Made by a program: the position numbers and the translations under genes. A DNA stretch of 64,000 nucleotides from an uncultured Gammaproteobacteria bacterium (lineage in GTDB: Bacteria > Pseudomonadota > Gammaproteobacteria > Pseudomonadales > Pseudohongiellaceae), in contig CAJWVZ010000002.1 of assembly GCA_913048385.1 (NCBI GenBank), forward strand, positions 124,001-188,000, written 5' to 3'. Numbering within the stretch: position 1 is the stretch's first letter; each line of letters starts with the position of its first letter. This document shows positions 1-9,012 of the stretch, piece after piece. Under the pieces are notes generated by a model. That model made no database searches, was not told where the DNA came from, and worked only from the letters and a program-made list of their open reading frames with translations.

Positions 1-706
1 TCGTCACACAGTCAGCCAGCGCGGAAATTTCTTCTAACTTATGCGAAATGAACACTACAGCAACACCGTCAGACCTTAATTCTTTTATTCGAGTAAACAA
101 AATGCGACTTTCTTGCTCAGTCAATACAGCAGTGGGTTCGTCTAATATCAGGACTCTCGGGTTTTTTGATAAAGCCTTAGCTATCTCAACCAGCTGTTTC
201 TCGGCCACCGAAAGAGACCCGACTTTGTCCGAGGGTGCTATGTTGCTTTTCAAAATCCTAAGGTACTTTGAAGCGATCTCATCCATGCCAGACCTGTCGA
301 GAAGCCGCAGCCCAAGCACAGAAAAATGTCTAAGACGCTCTGCACCAAGAAACATATTCTCTGCAACAGTTAATTCATCAATAAGATTGAACTCCTGATG
401 AATAAGAATCACGTTTAGAGCTTCCGCTGTTTTTTGATTCCAGACAAATCTCTTTAACAAATCGCCGGCATCTTCAGAATCCAGTGGCTGAACACTTATA
501 GATCCCGAACTTAAATTTTCATAACCCGAAAGAAGCTTTACCAACGTCGACTTCCCAGCTCCATTTTCGCCAAGAATCGCATGCACCTCACCCGACTTTA
601 TAGTGAGATCAATACCATTTAGGACGGATATCGACCCAAAAGATTTGTGAAGCTGAACCGCTTTAATTAGCTCAAGACCAGCTGGCACACTGATACCCAA
701 AGTCAT
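1..706 (-). CDS. Sugar-type (CUT2) ABC importer ATP-binding protein, 3' end off window
   Basis: The frame is open from an ATG at 706 to the left edge, so the track misses it. The N-terminal ABC domain is visible. It has a Walker A motif (GENGAGKST), a signature-like segment LSVAEKQLVEIAKAL, a Walker B motif (VLILDEPT) and the switch histidine in VVFISHKLEEI. The signature starting LSVAEKQ and the sequence after Walker B are typical of RbsA/MglA/NupO-type two-domain ATPases, which energise uptake of sugars or nucleosides by a permease pair and a periplasmic binding protein. A second, degenerate ABC domain would lie outside the window. The substrate cannot be told because the permease and binding protein are not visible. 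Likely cytoplasmic, attached to the inner membrane. Confidence 0.9.
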   Translation of the reverse strand, partial: MTLGISVPAGLELIKAVQLHKSFGSISVLNGIDLTIKSGEVHAILGENGAGKSTLVKLLSGYENLSSGSISVQPLDSEDAGDLLKRFVWNQKTAEALNVILIHQEFNLIDELTVAENMFLGAERLRHFSVLGLRLLDRSGMDEIASKYLRILKSNIAPSDKVGSLSVAEKQLVEIAKALSKNPRVLILDEPTAVLTEQESRILFTRIKELRSDGVAVVFISHKLEEISALADCVT

Positions 707-821
707 TTCACCCGCCAATTACATATTCTAAAAAGTTTTCATTTAGTTTGTATCTTTTAATACGCTCTAGATGTTTGCTAAAGCAGACCAATTCCAGAGC
801 CACAAAGAGGCCACTCTTTAT

Positions 822-2864
822 CTAGTTGACCAGCTTTTTTGTTCCGGGTAGTACCTCAAAATTTTGTTCAAAATCAGCAATTACTGAGGTGAGTTGTGTC
901 AACACCAAAGCGTTTCCCGACACTCTTCCATAACCGGCTTGCAGTTGTGACGCGAGCGTTTCCTGACCACTTATTACAGCCTCTAAGTCTGAACGATTCA
1001 TCTCAATTACAACATCTGGCTTCGCTGCTAAATAACCCTCAAGCACGGAAAGCGTGGCTCCGCTCATCTCTATAACAAAATTCTCTCCGGTATCAGGCGA
1101 AATAAAATTTATAATAAAGCTCATCGCATCAGCTTTCTCACTATCAATCCGAGTACCTATCGCATCCCACCATTGAGCAGTTGTTAAAGCACGCTGTAAA
1201 CTATTACTTCCGGCTGAAGACTGAGGACGCTCCAGTATCCCGTTACGAAGCTCCGCTGCTGATGACAAAAATACATTTCGTAAGCTCGCGCTTTCGTACT
1301 GATAACCAAGTTGTTCAAACACATCAGCAAGTAAATTCTTCGCTCTAATATTATTTGGTTTCGCGTACACAAGTTTATTAAGTATCTCCATCGCTAATCG
1401 ATACCTACCCTCGTTGTAAAGTTGCTCAGCACGCACAATAATAGTCGAGTCACCTCCCATCATTTCTACATATAACGGAGCAGAGTCATAAGGAGAAAGT
1501 GGAACTAGTGTCGCAGGGTTACCATCCCAATAACCAAGATAACGGTTAATCACGGCACGAGCATTATGAAATTCTGAACCATGATATTGTCGCGCACTCC
1601 ATTTTTTTTCTAAACTATTTGGTACTTTATACTCATTATGGATTTCATTGATGGTGACACCATTATTAGCAAGAAATAGCACTTGGTTATTTAGATTTGC
1701 ATAAGCGTCCCTCTGACTTCTCATGACTTCCTGAATACGATCATTGCCCCACCGGGGCCAATTATGTGAAGAGATCATTACTTCAGCTTCCTGACCATAC
1801 TCGTAAAGAGCTCTATTAATTTGCTTAGACCATTCAAGTGCATCGCGCACCAGAGCCCCTCGCAAAGTATAAATATTATGAATAGTAGCCGTAATATTTT
1901 CTGCCGCCCAAAAAACCTTGTGGTCTGGAAACCAAGCATTCATCTCAGCCGGCGCTTCGGTTCCAGGCGTATTTTGAAAAACGATTTTAACACCATCTAT
2001 TGTGTGCTCTTCGAACGCTTCGCGAACGACAACGGTAGGCGGAATTAAGCCTCTAGATCCCCGTGAGAGCCCTTTTCCAATAGCGGAATCCACTTGCCCA
2101 AACGGACTAGAAGGAATATTGCCTCCATATTGAAAACCCGCACGCCGTCCCATCGCGGTTCCGGCATAAATATTTTCAGAGGCGACTTCCCGCATAAATC
2201 CAACCGGGGCATAAATCTCAACCTCTCCGCTTGCGACCTCGGCTTCTTTAACAACTCCTAGGACACCTCCAAAATGATCGATATGTGAATGAGAATAAAT
2301 GACAGCGCTGACGGGTAACCTTCCAAGTTCCTCGTTGATTAATCCCAAAGCAGCGCTGGCCGTTTCTGACGACAAAAGCACGTCAAAAACAATCCAACCC
2401 GTTTCTCCCCGCACAACAGTCATGTTTGCAAGATCAAAACCACGAACCTGGTAAATAAAATCTGGAACCACTTCGTACAACCCATAATTCATATTCAAAA
2501 TAGCTTGGCGCTGCAAGGAAGGATGAATACTATCGAAATCATCTCCATTTAATAAAAAGTCGTATCTTTCTAAATCCCAAACTACTCGACCGGTTGAATC
2601 GCGAACTTGCTTAACCTCGGGGTGTGCTAGGAAACCTCGTTCAGCCTCTGCTTGATCTCGTAGATCAGAAAAAGCCATGGAATCACGTAATTGTTCCTGC
2701 CTCGCGGCCGTTGCAGAACTCGACGCTTTGCCGAGCTCATCAAAATGCACCTGAGCTACTACCGAACCCCCAATAACGTAAAAATTAATAAAAATACCTA
2801 AGCTCACTACGTCTCTTATGCGAGACGCAAGATTTCGGGTCAAAAGCATAATCATATTTTTCAT
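822..2864 (-). CDS. Secreted alkyl/aryl-sulfatase (SdsA1/BDS1 family, MBL fold)
   Basis: This 680-residue protein starts with a hydrophobic segment (about residues 18-37) that looks like a signal peptide ending near VVAQ. A metallo-beta-lactamase domain follows, with the zinc motif HSHIDH at residues 192-197. Later motifs (FWAAENI, SSHNWPRWG) match the second metal-site region of the linear-alkylsulfatase family. The C-terminal 130 residues look like the SCP2-like domain of these enzymes, which is thought to bind the alkyl chain. The family hydrolyses primary alkyl sulfates such as dodecyl sulfate to alcohol and sulfate. The expected location is periplasmic. The gene is 61 bp downstream of the sirtuin gene on the same strand. 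The exact substrate is inferred from family only. Confidence 0.9.
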   Translation of the reverse strand: MKNMIMLLTRNLASRIRDVVSLGIFINFYVIGGSVVAQVHFDELGKASSSATAARQEQLRDSMAFSDLRDQAEAERGFLAHPEVKQVRDSTGRVVWDLERYDFLLNGDDFDSIHPSLQRQAILNMNYGLYEVVPDFIYQVRGFDLANMTVVRGETGWIVFDVLLSSETASAALGLINEELGRLPVSAVIYSHSHIDHFGGVLGVVKEAEVASGEVEIYAPVGFMREVASENIYAGTAMGRRAGFQYGGNIPSSPFGQVDSAIGKGLSRGSRGLIPPTVVVREAFEEHTIDGVKIVFQNTPGTEAPAEMNAWFPDHKVFWAAENITATIHNIYTLRGALVRDALEWSKQINRALYEYGQEAEVMISSHNWPRWGNDRIQEVMRSQRDAYANLNNQVLFLANNGVTINEIHNEYKVPNSLEKKWSARQYHGSEFHNARAVINRYLGYWDGNPATLVPLSPYDSAPLYVEMMGGDSTIIVRAEQLYNEGRYRLAMEILNKLVYAKPNNIRAKNLLADVFEQLGYQYESASLRNVFLSSAAELRNGILERPQSSAGSNSLQRALTTAQWWDAIGTRIDSEKADAMSFIINFISPDTGENFVIEMSGATLSVLEGYLAAKPDVVIEMNRSDLEAVISGQETLASQLQAGYGRVSGNALVLTQLTSVIADFEQNFEVLPGTKKLVN

Positions 2865-2925
2865 TAATTTTTCCCCTCATCAACAATGCTATTTGACGTT
2901 ATCAAAAGCACGGATTTAGTTAATC

Positions 2926-3741
2926 TTATTTTGACAAAGCTATTGTTACCCTCTCCAACACACTTTCACACCGTTCTTCGACTTTTAAAGAAAAGAGTCC
3001 ATCCGCACGGGTTTTCCCAGGATTAATACAAGCAACTGGAATTTTTTTTCCAACGGCGTAACGGCAAAAACGAAATCCAGAGAACACCATCAAAGAGCTA
3101 CCGACGACTAATAGCGCATCACTTTCGTCAATCTTTTTATATATTTCTGAGACAATTTCACGCCTGACTGCGTCTCCAAAAAATACCACATCAGGCTTCA
3201 ATATACCGCCACAGCATTCGCAATCAGGTACATGAAATAATTCTACGATACCGTCTGAAACATCAGCGTCTCCATCTGGAGCAATCGTATCGCAATGCGG
3301 CAACCATGAATTCAATGCTTGGATGCGCTCCTGCATTCGGCTTCTTTGCGATTTCTGTCCGCAACTTAGGCAAATTACCTTATCAAGACGGCCATGCAGA
3401 TCTATTACCTTCTGATGACCCGCGCGCTGATGCAAACGGTCAACATTTTGTGTCACCAACAACGATATTTTTTTCTGAGCTTCTAGCTGAACTAAATTCT
3501 CATGCGCTCTGTTTGGCGTAGCATGTCTCACGGCCGGCCAACCTGCATAACTGCGAGCCCAATATCTCTGCCGAGCGATTTCTTTATGCAAAAAGTCATT
3601 ATGTTGGATAGGGTCATTACGTAACCACTGACCAGCACCGTTCCGATAGGTCGGGATGCCCGAATTAAGACTCAACCCAGCACCTGTGAGAACAACTATC
3701 CGTTCTTTCGATTTCAAAAATTGAGTAATGTCACACGACAA
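2926..3741 (-). CDS. Sir2-family NAD-dependent protein deacylase
   Basis: All sirtuin hallmarks are visible: GAGLSLNSGIPTYR (residues 20-33) for NAD binding, TQNVD (98-101), the catalytic histidine in DLHG (H116), one zinc pair at C124/C127, and a second cysteine cluster CECCGG near 174-177, followed by KPDVVFFGD and VVGSSL. Members remove acyl groups from lysine using NAD, giving nicotinamide and O-acyl-ADP-ribose. The GIPTYR variant and the zinc-site spacing look closer to the SIRT4-like class than to E. coli CobB, so the deacylase spectrum is uncertain. At 271 residues it is of normal length. A terminator lies upstream, between it and the TPR gene, so it is probably transcribed separately from that gene. 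Confidence 0.92.
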   Translation of the reverse strand: MSCDITQFLKSKERIVVLTGAGLSLNSGIPTYRNGAGQWLRNDPIQHNDFLHKEIARQRYWARSYAGWPAVRHATPNRAHENLVQLEAQKKISLLVTQNVDRLHQRAGHQKVIDLHGRLDKVICLSCGQKSQRSRMQERIQALNSWLPHCDTIAPDGDADVSDGIVELFHVPDCECCGGILKPDVVFFGDAVRREIVSEIYKKIDESDALLVVGSSLMVFSGFRFCRYAVGKKIPVACINPGKTRADGLFSLKVEERCESVLERVTIALSK

Positions 3742-3819
3742 AACATATTCTCCTTGTCTTCAAAGAAGATTTCTCAATCAGATATCGTTAATTTTAAAAA
3801 TAAAATTCTAGACATTACA

Positions 3820-3858
3820 TTAAAAAGCCGAAGCGATGAAAAATACATTGCTTCGGCT
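3820..3858 (-). terminator. Intrinsic terminator of the TPR-protein gene
   Basis: On the minus strand a 13-bp stem (AGCCGAAGCAATG pairing with CATCGCTTCGGCT, one G-T pair) encloses a 7-nt loop. It is followed directly by TTTTT. It lies 87 bp past the stop of the exported TPR gene and before the sirtuin start, so it should end transcription from the TPR gene. The plus-strand 65-residue ORF that covers this segment is therefore rejected as a gene. Confidence 0.8.
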
Positions 3859-3944
3859 CTCTTTGCATGGACATTGGAGATACTCAGTATACCTCCCTCC
3901 CAACATGAAACCCTCTAAACCATAATCTTGAATTCCGGGAAGTC

Positions 3945-5624
3945 TTATATTCTTGACCTGTCCAAAATAACATCAGCGTTTCGCCACAGCTCATCGAACT
4001 GACGCTTTATAATCACAGCTTCTTGCTCTTTGCCTTGTGCCTCAAGGGATTGATACAAACCAAAAGTTGACCAACCATTGCGCTGATTCCACTGTAAGTC
4101 TTTTCGGTAAACTTCCTCTGCCTCGACAGGACGGTCTGCACTCAGCAAAGCCGAACCGAGATACAAACGTGCTGACTGCGACCAATCGGGAGGTTCGGTG
4201 TAATTGAGATTCTCTTGAAATTCAACCGCATGACCGTAATGCAAGATCGCTCCGTCAAGGTTTCCCTTAGCTTCCTCTATCTCACCGAGCAATGAGTGCA
4301 TAGCTAATCCGAGCACGTGGTCTGCTGGGGTTGGACCAACACCAGAGTCATTGATTCCATCTGCCACCATTTGTTCTCGGATTACCCCGAGCTCTGCCTC
4401 AGCTGGCCCTATATGGCCTTTTGCAGCATGAGCACTACCCATGACATAAGCCCACATGCCTTTCAAGTAGGGCGTATCAGCCATTGCCTTATTCGCCACA
4501 TTGTCTGCATGGATCTTGTCCCACTTTCCAAAAACCTTATCCATCACCCATGCATGAGCAGTGTTCTTATCCCCTCCACGCCTCGCTCCTGTAGCAGTGC
4601 CTGAATTCCGCACCGCAGCTTCGCTAGAATCTTCATAATTACCTTGAAGCATATTTGCATAACGCACAAAATCCAGAGCGTGAGGCTTATGAATTTTATG
4701 GGAAAGCGGATAAGTGCCGATCATAGGGAAATTAGTGTCTCCCCATATTTCAGCAAACTGGTCATCAACAATTTGTGATCTCTCGTTGGAAAGAATCGCC
4801 TTCTCGTACTCGCCAACTCGAAGGTAGATATGCCCAGGCATATGAACCATGTGGCCAGAAATTGGCAATGTGCCCTCGAGTTTCTGAGCGGCAGGCATTG
4901 CAAGCTCTGGTTGGTCCGATCCCTCCATTAGATGAATGTACAGGTGGTTCGCACCGGGATGATCATGCTCAAGCGTCATAGCCGCCTCAAGGGCATTTTT
5001 TCCTTCGAGCGTGCCGGGCTTGGCAGAGCCGTCTGCCTCCCAGTAATCCCATCGCGTTGTATTCATATATGCCTCACCAAAAACTGTCGCGATGTCAGCG
5101 TCTTCTGGATACTTATCATGTAAACTGCGCATTGCATCTAAAAAAGCAAAATCTCTCTCTCTGTTATCGGGGATTGCATCTTTGTTGTACAAAACAAAAG
5201 TGGCACTAATTAAATCCCTCTCTAGCTGCGTTCCGTTATTCGCTAGATCGAGAGCTTTTCGAATTGCGGCAAGACCAGCACCCTGCGGATCATCTGGCAA
5301 ATTAACATAGCGACTGTTTGGATTGGGCCCAGCAGCGTGGGCTATACCCCAATACGGCATTGGATTTTGAGGATCGAGCCGGGAAGCCTCTTGATATGAG
5401 GCAATTGATTCAGGAAAATAGAAACCCCAAGCCATCCTCAACCCCTGATCAAAGAACTGTTGCGCCATTTCTGAGTCACTGCCAATAGATCTGGAATAAT
5501 CGCCTCCGCCAGGCACTAGAATTGCAAGCTCATCTCCAGACTGTGCAATCGAAAGCGACGATAAAAAGCCTAACTTAACCATTAAAAAAACATACGCCAT
5601 TACACAAATTAATTTCTTACGCAT
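3945..5624 (-). CDS. Exported tetratricopeptide-repeat protein of unknown function
   Basis: The 559-residue product begins with a clear signal peptide (positively charged start, hydrophobic stretch to about residue 27, SIAQS cleavage region). Degenerate TPR helices run through much of the length: SIASYQEASRLDPQNP near 55-70, GEYEKAILSNERS in the middle, and GNLDGAILHYGHAVEFQENL and VEAEEVYRKDL near the end. A histidine-rich segment (HMVHMPGHIYLRVG) and a DHPGANHLYIHLMEG segment resemble conserved parts of a widespread family of bacterial TPR proteins without assigned function. I see no catalytic motif I can name. Location is probably periplasmic. It ends at a strong terminator and starts behind about 430 bp of non-coding DNA, so it is likely monocistronic. 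Confidence 0.8.
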   Translation of the reverse strand: MRKKLICVMAYVFLMVKLGFLSSLSIAQSGDELAILVPGGGDYSRSIGSDSEMAQQFFDQGLRMAWGFYFPESIASYQEASRLDPQNPMPYWGIAHAAGPNPNSRYVNLPDDPQGAGLAAIRKALDLANNGTQLERDLISATFVLYNKDAIPDNRERDFAFLDAMRSLHDKYPEDADIATVFGEAYMNTTRWDYWEADGSAKPGTLEGKNALEAAMTLEHDHPGANHLYIHLMEGSDQPELAMPAAQKLEGTLPISGHMVHMPGHIYLRVGEYEKAILSNERSQIVDDQFAEIWGDTNFPMIGTYPLSHKIHKPHALDFVRYANMLQGNYEDSSEAAVRNSGTATGARRGGDKNTAHAWVMDKVFGKWDKIHADNVANKAMADTPYLKGMWAYVMGSAHAAKGHIGPAEAELGVIREQMVADGINDSGVGPTPADHVLGLAMHSLLGEIEEAKGNLDGAILHYGHAVEFQENLNYTEPPDWSQSARLYLGSALLSADRPVEAEEVYRKDLQWNQRNGWSTFGLYQSLEAQGKEQEAVIIKRQFDELWRNADVILDRSRI

Positions 5625-6058
5625 ACCTTCACTCTCTCTATGTCTATTAATATTTGTAACCCCGAAAACTACTTGCTACCGTGTTTCCGACTTCGCAAAA
5701 TTTGTAGCCCAGCTCAATTAAATTTAATGCGAAAAGCTGAAGATTTGGTTCACGAGTCTAACCCAATTTGACAGCCCTGCAAACCAATAATAACCCCCAT
5801 AACATCTCGATATTTACCGTGTATTGTATGCCTGCGTTAATGAGCTTAGTTGCTAATTTAACTCTCCTGACAACCCTTAAAGGAAAAATTGACTCAAAGT
5901 GAACATTTACGCCGTCTTTACAACGATTAACACTGCAGGGCGCGGTCATTTAGCATGTCTAACCCTAAAAATTCAGCAAAATATTGATTTAGACAACTTT
6001 TAGTAAAATTACTCCGAACGCCTCAAAAATTTCGCCTTATTTTTCAGCCTGAGCCAAC
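5625..6058. other. Non-coding gap between the TPR gene and the CoA-transferase gene
   Basis: About 430 bp of AT-rich sequence. The only listed ORF (5758-5949, minus, 63 residues) has no recognisable domain and no good ribosome-binding site. The right half is downstream of the minus-strand CoA-transferase gene and the left half should hold the TPR-gene promoter, but I cannot point to a convincing -35/-10 pair or terminator. Confidence 0.5.
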
Positions 6059-7270
6059 TTAATCCGCAAGAGCCACGATCCTTTTTTCCAAAAGTCGGCC
6101 AATCTGTTGATCAGACAAACCCAATACTTGAATAAGAATTTCTTCTGTATTTTGCCCTAAAGCAGGCGCGGGCAACGGCTCTTCGGAGGGAAGCGCATGA
6201 AATTTCAATGGCTGTGACGGGGTGAGTAATTCACCTATTCCGGGTTGCTCAATCAGAGAAAAAAGAGGATTTTGAATAGAACAATCAACGTCTTTTGAAA
6301 CCAACTCAGAGAGTGTTTGATAGGGCCCCCAACAAACGCCGGCTGTCGCGAGTTCTTGATGAGCTTTTGCAGTGCTTCTGGCCTTAAACCAAGGCGCAAT
6401 GATTTCGATTAATTGATGCCGTGCAATGAAACGATCACCCTCCTGACAACAGTCTATCTCTAGCTCTATCTCTAACGCCGAAATTTCATTTTTAACACCC
6501 GTCAGCTGAACAAGAGCATTCCATTGACTTAAACTTACCCCTACAATCATCACGCGACCGCCATCAGAACATTCAAAATCATGGCCAAAAGTTCCAAAAA
6601 TAGAATTCCCCATAGGTTGCCGAGCGACGCCACTGACTTGAGCTTCTGCAAGATAACCAAGGTGGCCCATTGTAGCTAACGCAATGTCGGCGAGAGTAAG
6701 CGAGACGAGCTGCCCTTCTCCCGTAAGTCGGCGATGACGCTCTGCAGCTAGCAGTCCAACAGCTATTTGTTGCCCCGCAATAATGTCCCAAGCGGGCAGG
6801 GCACTGTTCAATGGTGTTTTCCCATCCCCATTCAAAAATGGAATTCCAACCTTACTGTTGACCGTATAATCAAGAGCAGAACTGCCATGACGATCACCTG
6901 CAAGACTGACATAAATAAGATCTTCTCGCCGATCTCGCAATTTTTTATCTGCGAGCCAGCCTCGAGCTGGGAAATTACTTACAAAAATACCTCGGTTTTC
7001 ACCTGCTACTGTGATCAAGTCAACAATTAATTCCCTTCCCTCATCACTTTTTAGGTCAACTGCAATTGATCTTTTGCCTTTATTTAAACTGTGCCAATAT
7101 AGGCTGTTGCCCTTTGAGTCGACGGGCCAACGCCTATAATCAATTCCTCCGCCAATTTGATCAAACCGAATAACATCAGCACCCAATTGAGCAACAGTCA
7201 TCCCGCCAGAGGGGGCCGCAATAAAAGCGCTACCCTCAATAATTGTTAATCCTTCTAAAATATTTTGCAT
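6059..7270 (-). CDS. CaiB/BaiF family (class III) CoA-transferase
   Basis: The 403-residue protein has the family's features: an N-terminal Rossmann-like half (MTVAQLGADVIRFD), the segment WHSLNKGKRSIAVDLKS, and the catalytic aspartate in PAWDIIAGQQ (D162), which forms the aspartyl-CoA anhydride. The C-terminal half closes with HALPSEEPLPAPALGQNTEEIL, a typical family ending. Class III enzymes move CoA between carboxylic acids, or racemise acyl-CoAs in related members. The gene sits 2 bp downstream of an acyl-CoA dehydrogenase gene, so the pair is almost certainly an operon. A likely role is activating a carboxylic acid that the dehydrogenase then oxidises. The substrate is unknown. Confidence 0.92.
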   Translation of the reverse strand: MQNILEGLTIIEGSAFIAAPSGGMTVAQLGADVIRFDQIGGGIDYRRWPVDSKGNSLYWHSLNKGKRSIAVDLKSDEGRELIVDLITVAGENRGIFVSNFPARGWLADKKLRDRREDLIYVSLAGDRHGSSALDYTVNSKVGIPFLNGDGKTPLNSALPAWDIIAGQQIAVGLLAAERHRRLTGEGQLVSLTLADIALATMGHLGYLAEAQVSGVARQPMGNSIFGTFGHDFECSDGGRVMIVGVSLSQWNALVQLTGVKNEISALEIELEIDCCQEGDRFIARHQLIEIIAPWFKARSTAKAHQELATAGVCWGPYQTLSELVSKDVDCSIQNPLFSLIEQPGIGELLTPSQPLKFHALPSEEPLPAPALGQNTEEILIQVLGLSDQQIGRLLEKRIVALAD

Positions 7271-7272
7271 CT

Positions 7273-8946
7273 CTAACTCTCAAACTCAGCAAAAGCCGAA
7301 TCAATATAGCCACGCGCGACTACCTTTAATGCGAGCACCTCTTCAGCGCCTTCGAATATTGACAAGACTCTAGCGTCAACGAATAGGCGGCTTACTGCAA
7401 CCTCTTCGGCATATCCCATTCCACCAAAAATCTGCTGCGCTTCGCGTGTTACTTGCTCAGCTGCTCGGCAACTAAACAACTTTACCAAGCTTGCCTCCAT
7501 TTGCCCCTGACCTTCATCCATTAATCGAGCAACTCTATGCGAAAATGCACGAGAGGCTTCTACCATCATCAGTATGCGAGCAAGCTTTATTTGAATTAAT
7601 TGATACTCGTTAATCAGCCTGCCAAATGTGGCGCGCTCTGCGGCATACCGAAGCGCATGCTCATAGGCTGATTGCATTACACCAGTAGCCCGAGCCGCAG
7701 TTTGAATTCTTCCACCTGAAAATCCCGACATCGTATGGTAAAAACCTTTCCCTCTGCCTTTTATACCGCCGACAAGCGCCTCATCAGGAACAAAAAACCC
7801 ATCAAAATTTAAGTCAAACGAATGCATACCTCTGTATCCGAGCGTAGAAATTGATTGACCAGAGAGCTCACCACCAACTGGATTTTTGAAAATAAAATTG
7901 CGCCCTTTAAACGCGGGCTTCTCGACCAGAAATAAGCTCAGGCCCTTATGGCCTAGCGAGTCGTTTGATTCTGTGCGCGCAAGCACCACAAGTAACTCAG
8001 AACGCGCCGCAAAGGTGCACCAAGTCTTTGCGCCATTTAATATCCAGCCTCCTTCCACTGGCGAAGCTCTTAAGTTCACAGAGGCAACATCTGAACCTGT
8101 ATTAGGCTCTGTTATCGATATTGCGCAGAGGGTCTGCCCAGACGCAAGCTTTGGCAACCAACGGGATTTTTGTTGCTCTGTTCCACCACTCAACAACGCC
8201 CGAGCCGCAATCTCAGGCCGCGTGATTAAGCTACCTGCAGCCCCCAAAGATCCACGCGACAACTCTTCGGTAACAATAATCATGCTCAGACTGTCAGGCC
8301 TATCATCCGGCTGGAGTCCTCCGAATTTCTCTGGAATGCAAGTTCCAAAACAGCCAAGTTCTGCCGCAGAAACTAATATTTCATCCGGGACATCTAAATC
8401 TTCACGATGAATTGCCTCAGCCTTCGGTATAACTACCTCATCTGCGAAACGTTTAAATGTTGTTCTCATCAATTCTTTTTCAGTATTCAAATTACTTGAG
8501 AGCTGAGTTATTCCACCGGTACAAAGCTCGGATCCCAAACTCGCAACGAATTCTAACCTTCCATACTTAAATCGCAATGACACGTAGTTTGTGTTGCCGT
8601 AAAACTGAATTATCTCGTCTTCATTAAGACCAACATTCTGGCCAATCCTTAGAAATCGGCTAATACTTCTATTAAAAGTTTCAACCATAAAACATAGCGC
8701 CATCTGATTAACCAGAGAATCGCAGTCTGGGCCTCGGCTGATGAAGGCCTCGGCGGCCGAAATTTCCGCCGACACGAAAGCCAATTCATAACTCGCTTCT
8801 TGAAAATGATCTAAGCCCTCTAGGCTCAGAGATTTCCTATCCGGGGTCATGGAGTTTTTTGCAATAAATGCAAAAGCCTTCAAAAGCAAATTTCGTATCT
8901 CACATATCAGTTCATTCGCTTTTTTTATATCTTTTAAAACCATCAT
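7273..8946 (-). CDS. Acyl-CoA dehydrogenase with N-terminal helical extension
   Basis: From about residue 150 the protein is a standard FAD-dependent acyl-CoA dehydrogenase: CAISITEPNTGSDVAS (flavin and substrate contacts), ATFGRLINEYQLIQ, IFGGMGYAEE and the catalytic base in SIFEGAEEVL (E532). It oxidises an acyl-CoA to the 2,3-enoyl-CoA and passes electrons to ETF. At 557 residues it is about 150 longer than the usual 380-400. The extra N-terminal part is helical and carries its own conserved-looking segment (SAEISAAEAFISRG). The gene starts at ATG 8946 and is followed after 2 bp by the class III CoA-transferase, with which it should act. The physiological acyl chain cannot be inferred. Confidence 0.93.
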   Translation of the reverse strand: MMVLKDIKKANELICEIRNLLLKAFAFIAKNSMTPDRKSLSLEGLDHFQEASYELAFVSAEISAAEAFISRGPDCDSLVNQMALCFMVETFNRSISRFLRIGQNVGLNEDEIIQFYGNTNYVSLRFKYGRLEFVASLGSELCTGGITQLSSNLNTEKELMRTTFKRFADEVVIPKAEAIHREDLDVPDEILVSAAELGCFGTCIPEKFGGLQPDDRPDSLSMIIVTEELSRGSLGAAGSLITRPEIAARALLSGGTEQQKSRWLPKLASGQTLCAISITEPNTGSDVASVNLRASPVEGGWILNGAKTWCTFAARSELLVVLARTESNDSLGHKGLSLFLVEKPAFKGRNFIFKNPVGGELSGQSISTLGYRGMHSFDLNFDGFFVPDEALVGGIKGRGKGFYHTMSGFSGGRIQTAARATGVMQSAYEHALRYAAERATFGRLINEYQLIQIKLARILMMVEASRAFSHRVARLMDEGQGQMEASLVKLFSCRAAEQVTREAQQIFGGMGYAEEVAVSRLFVDARVLSIFEGAEEVLALKVVARGYIDSAFAEFES

Positions 8947-9012
8947 CTAATTTCCAGTACTCCAAAATTCTCGTGATCAATCTTCAATAAACTTATCGCC
9001 GTAACAGTTGTT

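Noticed and set aside
1-398. Plus-strand 116-residue ORF at 48-398
   Set aside because: It is the antisense shadow of the ABC ATPase gene, whose motifs read clearly on the minus strand.
804-819. AAAGAG/CTCTTT hairpin after the alkylsulfatase gene
   Set aside because: Six base pairs only and no T-run downstream on the minus strand, so it does not support a terminator.
3721-3918. 65-residue plus-strand ORF
   Set aside because: It overlaps the sirtuin start and covers a strong minus-strand terminator hairpin. It has no ribosome-binding site or family resemblance.
5758-5949. 63-residue minus ORF in the gap before the TPR gene
   Set aside because: No domain, weak start and AT-rich surroundings; best seen as chance.
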